Below are positions 19,677 through 25,621 of a stretch of 25,621 nt of DNA, piece after piece (the stretch's first letter is position 1; each line of letters starts with the position of its first letter). The stretch covers positions 1-25,621 of the forward strand of contig JAKSYS010000788.1 of assembly GCA_022925895.1 (NCBI GenBank), given 5' to 3'. Below the pieces are notes generated by a model. The model worked only from the letters and a program-made list of their open reading frames with translations, was not told the origin of the DNA and made no database searches. The position numbers were made by a program, and so were the translations under genes. The DNA comes from Fragilaria crotonensis (taxonomy: Eukaryota > Bacillariophyta > Fragilariophyceae > Fragilariales > Fragilariaceae).

Positions 19677-20738
19677 TCAATCGCGGGTGGTACTGGATAA
19701 TTGGCGGGGCCGTCCGGACGTGATTTTGTTGTTGCCACCCTTCATATTGAAGGCAGTGGCATCATCTTTGTGGCCAGCTGCTTTGTGGTCGCAAGTGGCG
19801 GACGTATGTTTCCAGTGAGTACCCAATCCGTGCGTCCAACAATAATACATTTTGCCGCCATCGACGGACACGTGGACGGGCGGCGGTGGCGCAGTGGCAG
19901 GTGTGACAACGGCAACGGCGGCGGTAGGAGGTGGTGTGAGCGCGGCACTGTGGGCGCCATGAAATCCGGCGTCGCCTGCGGTGAGCTTGCGAACGCGCTC
20001 CTGATGGCCATGCTTGAACTCGCTCTTGAAGAGGTCAAGTGTCCATTCATCGAGGGGCCGGAGACGGAATTTCTCAGTGGTAGAAGCAAGGAGGCCAGTT
20101 TTCTCGAGCATTGCAAGGGTGAGAGTGATGACGGTGATGTTTGGAATTGGAACATGGCCTAACGCTGCGACGCGTTGGATGTTGGCAATTTTGGCCCACA
20201 GGTCCTCGATCGGTTCGTCAAGGTTCCACGGCTCAGATAGTGCCGCTCGATTGCGTTCCAACTCTTCGGGAGTCATGGTGCCATATTCTGTGCGGAGGTG
20301 CACAAGCATGGCGCGCGGGGTAACATCACCGAAACCAAAATCAGGATCTTCCAACGCACTGAGGAAGGAGGCATTAACCGCGGACAAGATCTGCGCCGTA
20401 AGGGCGGCGCTGAGGCGATTATATAGGGTGACGTCGGCAAGGGTCTGGTTATAGACTCGGATTGCCTCTGCAATTTGGGCGGCGGTGGCACCAGCTGCAG
20501 CGTCGGGCGCACCGGGATGGCGCGGGACGAGAAAGGGGACGCCGGCTCGGGCGAGGTATTCATCCTCGCTGAGGAGCATGGCCATATGTCCATGAGTACC
20601 ACCGCCGCGGGGAGAATCAATTGCACGAGCGTTAGTGTATAATTGGCGTTGCAAGATCTGTAACGTGGTGTTCGTAGGCTTGCCCTCAATGGGAGTGAGA
20701 GTGGCGTACGGAAAGTTGAAGCTGGTAGACGACGTCAT
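19677..20738 (-). CDS. Copia gag (nucleocapsid/capsid protein), 353 residues
   Basis: Gag forms the particle that packages the element RNA. The ATG at 20736-20738 (MTSSTSFNFPYATLTPIEG) is the first after the leader. The central part is helical, with AEAIRVYNQTLADVTLYNRL and DFGFGDVTPRAMLVHLRTEY, as in diatom Copia gag. Near the end a Pro/Ala-rich spacer precedes a metal-binding motif (YYCWTHGLGTHWKHTSATC), which replaces the retroviral CCHC knuckle in this lineage. TGA at 19677-19679 ends it, in the same frame as protease. The stop may be a C-to-T mutation of CGA or a point of readthrough controlling the gag:pol ratio; copia gag and pol are usually one frame. Confidence 0.92.
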   Translation of the reverse strand: MTSSTSFNFPYATLTPIEGKPTNTTLQILQRQLYTNARAIDSPRGGGTHGHMAMLLSEDEYLARAGVPFLVPRHPGAPDAAAGATAAQIAEAIRVYNQTLADVTLYNRLSAALTAQILSAVNASFLSALEDPDFGFGDVTPRAMLVHLRTEYGTMTPEELERNRAALSEPWNLDEPIEDLWAKIANIQRVAALGHVPIPNITVITLTLAMLEKTGLLASTTEKFRLRPLDEWTLDLFKSEFKHGHQERVRKLTAGDAGFHGAHSAALTPPPTAAVAVVTPATAPPPPVHVSVDGGKMYYCWTHGLGTHWKHTSATCDHKAAGHKDDATAFNMKGGNNKITSGRPRQLSSTTRD

Positions 20739-20854
20739 GATGGAAAATGCGGATTAAATCGACGAAAGTACGACGGAACCAGGAGGGAGAACGAGTAGTG
20801 TGGATGACTAGACTCGGGAGGACAAGCAATCGGGAACGATGCCGGGGAGAAAGG
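20739..20854 (-). other. Leader of the Copia element
   Basis: Untranslated 116 bases between the candidate primer site and the gag start. No short ORF of note. Confidence 0.6.
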
Positions 20855-20866
20855 TTTATGTAGCTC
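20855..20866 (-). other. Candidate self-primer binding site of the Copia element
   Basis: The 12 bases directly inside the 5' LTR read GAGCTACATAAA on the element strand. They are the exact reverse complement of TTTATGTAGCTC inside the LTR (20897-20908). No TGG follows the LTR, so a normal tRNA CCA-end primer is not accommodated. A 30-base loop would separate the two arms in the RNA. Confidence 0.6.
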
Positions 20867-21004
20867 TATTGAAGAGGTAGATGACGTTCAAACGGTGAGC
20901 TACATAAATTATGATTGACTCGATATTTGAGTGGACGGACTCGGTCATTGGAATGCAATGACCCTCCGGGTTATCCGACTGTGGGATGCCCGGGGATAAC
21001 AACA
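20867..21004 (-). repeat. 5' LTR of the Copia element, 138 bp
   Basis: Starts TGTTGTTATCCCC at 21004 and ends CTTCAATA at 20867 on the element strand. CAAATATC at about 20921-20928 could act as a TATA-like box some 20 bases before TTTATGTAGCTC, the inferred transcript start. An unusually short LTR for a 6-kb element. Confidence 0.95.
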
Positions 21005-21009
21005 CTTGG
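21005..21009. repeat. Target-site duplication of the Copia element, right copy (CTTGG)
   Basis: Directly follows the right LTR and matches 14791-14795. Confidence 0.9.
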
Positions 21010-21870
21010 CACTCTCTTTCATCTTTCATCCGTCAAGTCACCATTGTTCACTTCTGCCATCATGTGCACAGTGCAAATGATGGCAGAAGCCCGGCAGTGT
21101 CGGCGATCCACACGTTTGGATCGTCGAAGCAAACCCCGCTTCTTCGGGTGAGGTGAGCGCACACACGAGGAATTCGACCCTTGCACCGCTATCCACCACC
21201 GAGGCAGCACTCTTTCCCCCGGTTCCGCGCTCTTTCGCAGTGTTGTAGCCAGTTGGCACTTCGGCCTCGTGGATTTCTTTCAACCAACAATCAGCCTCGC
21301 GATAGCCAACTTTGCCGCAGTTGTTGCCCTTACCCTGAAACCTCCCTCCAGTTCCCTTCTCTCATTTCACCTTATCAGAGCACTTGATCGCTGTGTGCCC
21401 GTACTTCTTACAGGTGCAACAGACGCCGCGAAGCCCGTCAACACGACTTCATGATCGGTGTCGTCTGAGTTGGATCCCTTGTTCCTGCCAGACGCTCTGG
21501 ATAACTGGCGATAGAGTTCACTTATCTCCACTGACTCCACTTCCAAATCCGAAATTGTAAGCTCTGGTCCCTTGATGCGCCTTTCTGTAGAAGTGACGAC
21601 TTTATACTCATAAGTTGCTTTAACCAGAATTGTCGCCATGAGATACGACTGATCGAGGGGCTTTCCTGGCACTGTGAGCTGGTTGGAAATCGCGCGCAAT
21701 TGTTGAAACAGCGTCGATGGGTCAGCTCTCCGCTACCTTGATGCGTTATCGAGTCTCTGGCGAACCTCGACCAAGGATACGACATCGAGAAGGCGATTCT
21801 TCTTCAGCAACCCCTTCACGACTACCGAACCTAGCACACTGGGCCGATCTCCTTTAGACGGCTTCTAGAC
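21010..21870 (-). pseudogene. Degenerate gag and protease of a second Copia-like element
   Basis: Minus-strand order: a gag-like helical part (GLLKKNRLLDVVSLVEVRQR, then TLFQQLRAISNQLTVPGKPL, then SYLMATILVKATYEYKVVTS), a CCHC zinc knuckle (CCTCKKYGHTAIKC near 21400), a damaged second knuckle (NNCGKVGYREADC, first Cys and His lost), and a protease-like NVWIADTA at about 21108-21130 with HMMAEVNN beyond. It carries several frameshifts and stops (for example TGA after SDKVK near 21374). It ends where the younger Copia element inserted, and no continuation is recognised on the other side, so it was already truncated or is too diverged. Confidence 0.6.
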
Positions 21871-22484
21871 GAGTCCATGACTCCTTCGGACATGAAAGTC
21901 ACTGTGAAGCTCGCCATGGAAACCTCGTTTCGCTTCAATGCTGCCTCTCTCGCCGGTAAATCTCAAGTGCCTATCTGATCTTGTACACTGAGGCGTAGGC
22001 ACAGAAACGCGTCCGCCTCAGCTGGTACTTCGTTTCATCGACATCTAGGGTTCTCACTTGCCGAATCGCTCACCATGGTTTCGATGCGACACTGGTACCG
22101 CGCTGTGACAGTTACATCCTACTTCAGGGTATACAACACATGCACACCGATACGCCAAGCTATTCACCGGCGCTCTCGGTCCTTTTGCTTTGTCTAGGTT
22201 GGCAACCTTGAAGAACCACTACCGTAATACTTCGAAGTAGATTGCGAGCTATTAGACTTATTCTATTGTTGGTCCTCACTTCTGCAAACGTGGCGACTCC
22301 ATCTGGTCGTCCCACGATACCTGATGCTCTCTGGACGCGTTCTCGTTGCCCTAGTCACTCCTTTCATTGTCGACTCCACTCCCGTTATCACTCCCACGTA
22401 CCGTACCTTTGGTAACAGTAGGTCGTGGAACTCACACATATTTATGAATACACCGTCATGTGCTAAGGTATAAGGTATGCCTCG
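21871..22484. other. No gene seen
   Basis: A short plus-strand open piece (SDMKVTVKLAMETSFRFNA at about 21885-21945) has no start context or domain. The rest holds no supported frame, RNA gene or repeat. The downstream region of the FKBP gene lies at its right end, with no AATAAA on that strand near the stop. Confidence 0.35.
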
Positions 22485-23042
22485 TTAAGAACTAGGTTTC
22501 CTAACTTTCTTCAAGTCGATGACGAAGTGTAACGTTGAAGATGGCGGAATGTCAAATCCGCATCCTCGCTTTCCGTATCCTAACTTTGGAGGGACAACAA
22601 GCTTCCGTTGACCACCGACCTTCATTCCTAATAGACCTTGATCCCAACCCTTGATAACATCACCAGCACCCAGTGTGAATTCGAAGGTACTTTCGGCATC
22701 GAACGTAGTACCGTCTTCTAGCTTTCCTACGTATTTGACGGTGAGTGAGTCGCCTGACTCTGTTATTATCTCTCCATCCCCGACGACGACGTCATGCACC
22801 TCCACTTGCACTTCTGGTTGCACAATTTCAACGGGATCGCCTTTTACTTTGAACGATTGACCAAATTGTTCAATGACACCTGTATCTACGGCCTTCTTTA
22901 TCGCCCTTTTCAGGGCTGCTGGATTGTCGTAACCTAATTCAGATTTGAGGTATTTCGTGATGGCAACTCGAGAAACACCATTAGGTGATTTTGGCTGATT
23001 CCTAATCGCGTGAACAATCTTGTCGACAATGGACTTTGGCAT
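22485..23042 (-). CDS. FKBP-type peptidyl-prolyl isomerase with N-terminal linker-histone-like domain
   Basis: The C-terminal domain (about residues 84-182) catalyses cis-trans isomerisation of proline bonds. All the usual pocket residues are present: Y104 (VKYVG), F114-D115 (TFDAE), F122, V129-I130 and W133 (VIKGW), Y156 (GYG), then IPPSSTLHFVIDL with F173. Residues 1-68 resemble the winged-helix globular domain of histone H1/H5: SIVDKIVHAIRNQP, GVSRVAITKYLKSELGY, ALKRAIKKAVDTGVIEQFGQ and SFKVKG. A short acidic, Val-rich linker joins them. The gene is a single 185-codon exon, intact, with ATG at 23040-23042 after GCAGGAGGAAGT. The architecture suggests a nuclear, DNA- or chromatin-bound isomerase; this is inference. 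There is no signal peptide or membrane segment. Confidence 0.92.
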   Translation of the reverse strand: MPKSIVDKIVHAIRNQPKSPNGVSRVAITKYLKSELGYDNPAALKRAIKKAVDTGVIEQFGQSFKVKGDPVEIVQPEVQVEVHDVVVGDGEIITESGDSLTVKYVGKLEDGTTFDAESTFEFTLGAGDVIKGWDQGLLGMKVGGQRKLVVPPKLGYGKRGCGFDIPPSSTLHFVIDLKKVRKPSS

Positions 23043-24342
<1,300 letters not shown>

Positions 24343-25621
24343 AATGATAGTACAAGGTACAAGGAGTACAGTACAGTACAACGCAGAATTGATTGTATGG
24401 AGTGTGTACAATCTACAAGCACTGGAGTACGGCTCCCAGTACTGTACTGTTGTACAGTGGAGACAGCCATCGTCGATATCACGGCATTCCAATATAGAAT
24501 ACCCTTGTTGGTGCCATAACAATTTTCTGCGTGAACAACTCATGGAAGAGTGTGCATCAATAAGGTGGATGTCTCTTCGCTCCTTGACCCCATTCAACGA
24601 TCATTGCACTTTCTCTGCCAACAGTGCTCCAAGTCTCCATCTATGTCAATCCCTCAAAGCATGACCTCATCTGCAAAACTTGTTTTGTCGGGTAAAGTAC
24701 AAGGCTAATTCTCACATTGTTTCAGTGAAACATCATGTCATTTGAATTCCTTGCAAAGAAAGCAATCATGCATGAACTATTTAAAATTCAGGCGTCTCCT
24801 CCCTTTGAATGCTCACTATCAGTTTGTTTTTCAAAAATTGATTACTATCTCACAGGTTTTTTACAATAATGCAATTGTTGAAACCATGGACCTTGACCCA
24901 AGAAAGCCTTTGCAGCAGACAGCAAGGATGACATACTAAACGACTGTAGAGACAAGGCAGGAATTATTTAAGTGACTATGAGAGCTCAGAGAGAAAGGAT
25001 AAAGATCTGTCAGACATGTAAATCATCATCACGATGAAGGGTTCCATTTACGCCCCCCACTAATTAGGAGAGTCATTTGTGCAGGTACACTTGAGCGGTT
25101 ATTACAATCCAGGCATGAAACAATTTGCAAGTTCAATGAGGCCTGTCCATGCAAAGGTGTTTACATCCAACTTTCCAAGTACCAATAACCAGTTCATTAC
25201 GGGTTTGATTTTTGTGAAAGCAGAGCTGTGTCCATGGGACAGTTCTTGTACCAACCTTTTGAACTCCCAAGTTTCCTTGAAGTCCGATGAAACCGGTCAA
25301 AGTTGATGCATATACCCGCAACTTTTTCCTGCTGAAAAGCCCGCATACAATAATGGCATGAATTTCTTGTCATTATATCTTGCCAACCATCATGACCAGA
25401 AAGAACGTATAGTCAGTCGCCCAACAAGCCATTAATTGTTGGTTGCAAACTTTGTTGCAAATGTCACAGCTGTGGAGCTTGGTTCCGCAATAGTTGCCGC
25501 TCACAGCAAAGACGACAACGACAGCGGACAAATCCAGGATCTGTCCCGGGATGTCTATCATTTAGAAGGTGCATCTGATAGTCAGTGAAGGACGTCTTCA
25601 ATGAACTAGGTCAAGCATACT
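24343..25621. other. No gene that can be supported; scattered coding-like pieces
   Basis: GTAC/TACAGTAC words are dense at 24350-24450, with an imperfect inverted repeat (AGTACAGTACAGTACAAC against CAGTACTGTACTGTTGTAC). Plus-strand pieces such as SFEFLAKKAIMHELFKIQ (about 24737-24795), FQKLITISQVFYNNAIVETM (about 24828-24890) and SSMRPVHAKVFTSNFPSTN (about 25132-25190) are protein-like but in different frames with stops between. They resemble decayed transposon coding sequence; no family is recognised. Confidence 0.3.

Larger units (their letters stand above)
14796..21004 (-). mobile_element. Complete Ty1/copia LTR retrotransposon, CoDi-like, 6,209 bp
   Basis: The element reads right to left: 5' LTR (20867-21004), 12-base candidate primer site, leader, gag, protease, integrase, reverse transcriptase and RNase H, polypurine tract, 3' LTR (14796-14935). 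Integrase before reverse transcriptase defines the copia order. LTR ends are TGTTG...CAATA, flanked by CTTGG on both sides. The LTRs differ only by a 2-base indel, so insertion was recent. Originally gag-pol appears to have been one reading frame. It is now broken by TGA at 19677-19679, a one-base deletion near 19433, a nested 707-bp element at 18400-19106 and TGA at 16929-16931. The 707 bp plus a 2-bp duplication, minus one base, is a multiple of three, so gag and the integrase/RT frames coincide in coordinates. The element is GC-rich compared with its surroundings. Confidence 0.95.

Noticed and set aside
15063-20454. Many plus-strand open frames of 80-200 codons across the Copia element (for example 16551-17229, 17706-18230, 19701-20162)
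   Set aside because: They are antisense shadows of the GC-rich gag-pol code, whose minus-strand frame carries all recognised motifs.
20855-20866. Ordinary tRNA primer site
   Set aside because: No TGG follows the LTR, and the sequence does not match the initiator-tRNA sites usual for copia elements; kept instead as a self-primer candidate.

Overview
The window looks like nuclear DNA of a stramenopile alga, most probably a diatom. It has short GT-AG introns (92 and 118 bp) in otherwise compact genes. It also has a Ty1/copia retrotransposon with the integrase and reverse transcriptase motifs typical of diatom CoDi elements (GHLDQTR, RLDNE, NAAERAIRTFKNHF, VVDDFG), mevalonate-pathway HMG-CoA reductase with three predicted membrane segments, and large amounts of decayed transposon sequence. 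Nothing supports a prokaryotic or viral replicon.

Layout. 1-2,996: a possible last exon and remnants of a coiled-coil gene on the minus strand, then sequence without a convincing gene. 2,997-5,274 (+): a TFIIB-like transcription factor with one intron, whose frame is broken at least seven times without internal nonsense codons along the joined reading path. 5,275-6,785: GTAC-rich intergenic DNA with a 154-bp inverted-repeat element that carries TGACGTCA boxes. 6,786-8,683 (+): an intact two-exon HMG-CoA reductase. 8,684-10,340: mostly non-coding, with one small minus-strand ORF. 10,340-14,790: decayed minus-strand transposon proteins, including a DDE-type transposase C-terminus and two odd tandem duplications. 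14,796-21,004 (-): a complete Copia element, 6,209 bp, with 138/140-bp LTRs, a CTTGG target duplication and a 707-bp inverted-repeat element nested in pol. 21,010-21,870 (-): gag/protease debris of a second, older Copia element, which was the insertion target. 22,485-23,042 (-): an intact FKBP isomerase fused to a linker-histone-like domain. 23,303-24,342: a 7-bp satellite in blocks of related variants. 24,343-25,621: no clear gene.

The intact host genes (HMG-CoA reductase and the FKBP fusion) are unrelated single transcription units; there is no operon-like logic. The most unusual feature is in the Copia element. The 12 bases directly after the 5' LTR, where a tRNA primer site should be, are the exact reverse complement of 12 bases inside the LTR, next to the likely transcript start, and no TGG is present for a tRNA CCA end. 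That is the layout expected for self-primed reverse transcription as known from Tf1 of fission yeast. Several frameshifts in the window look like one-base shortening of homopolymers, so some broken genes may reflect assembly errors and not decay.
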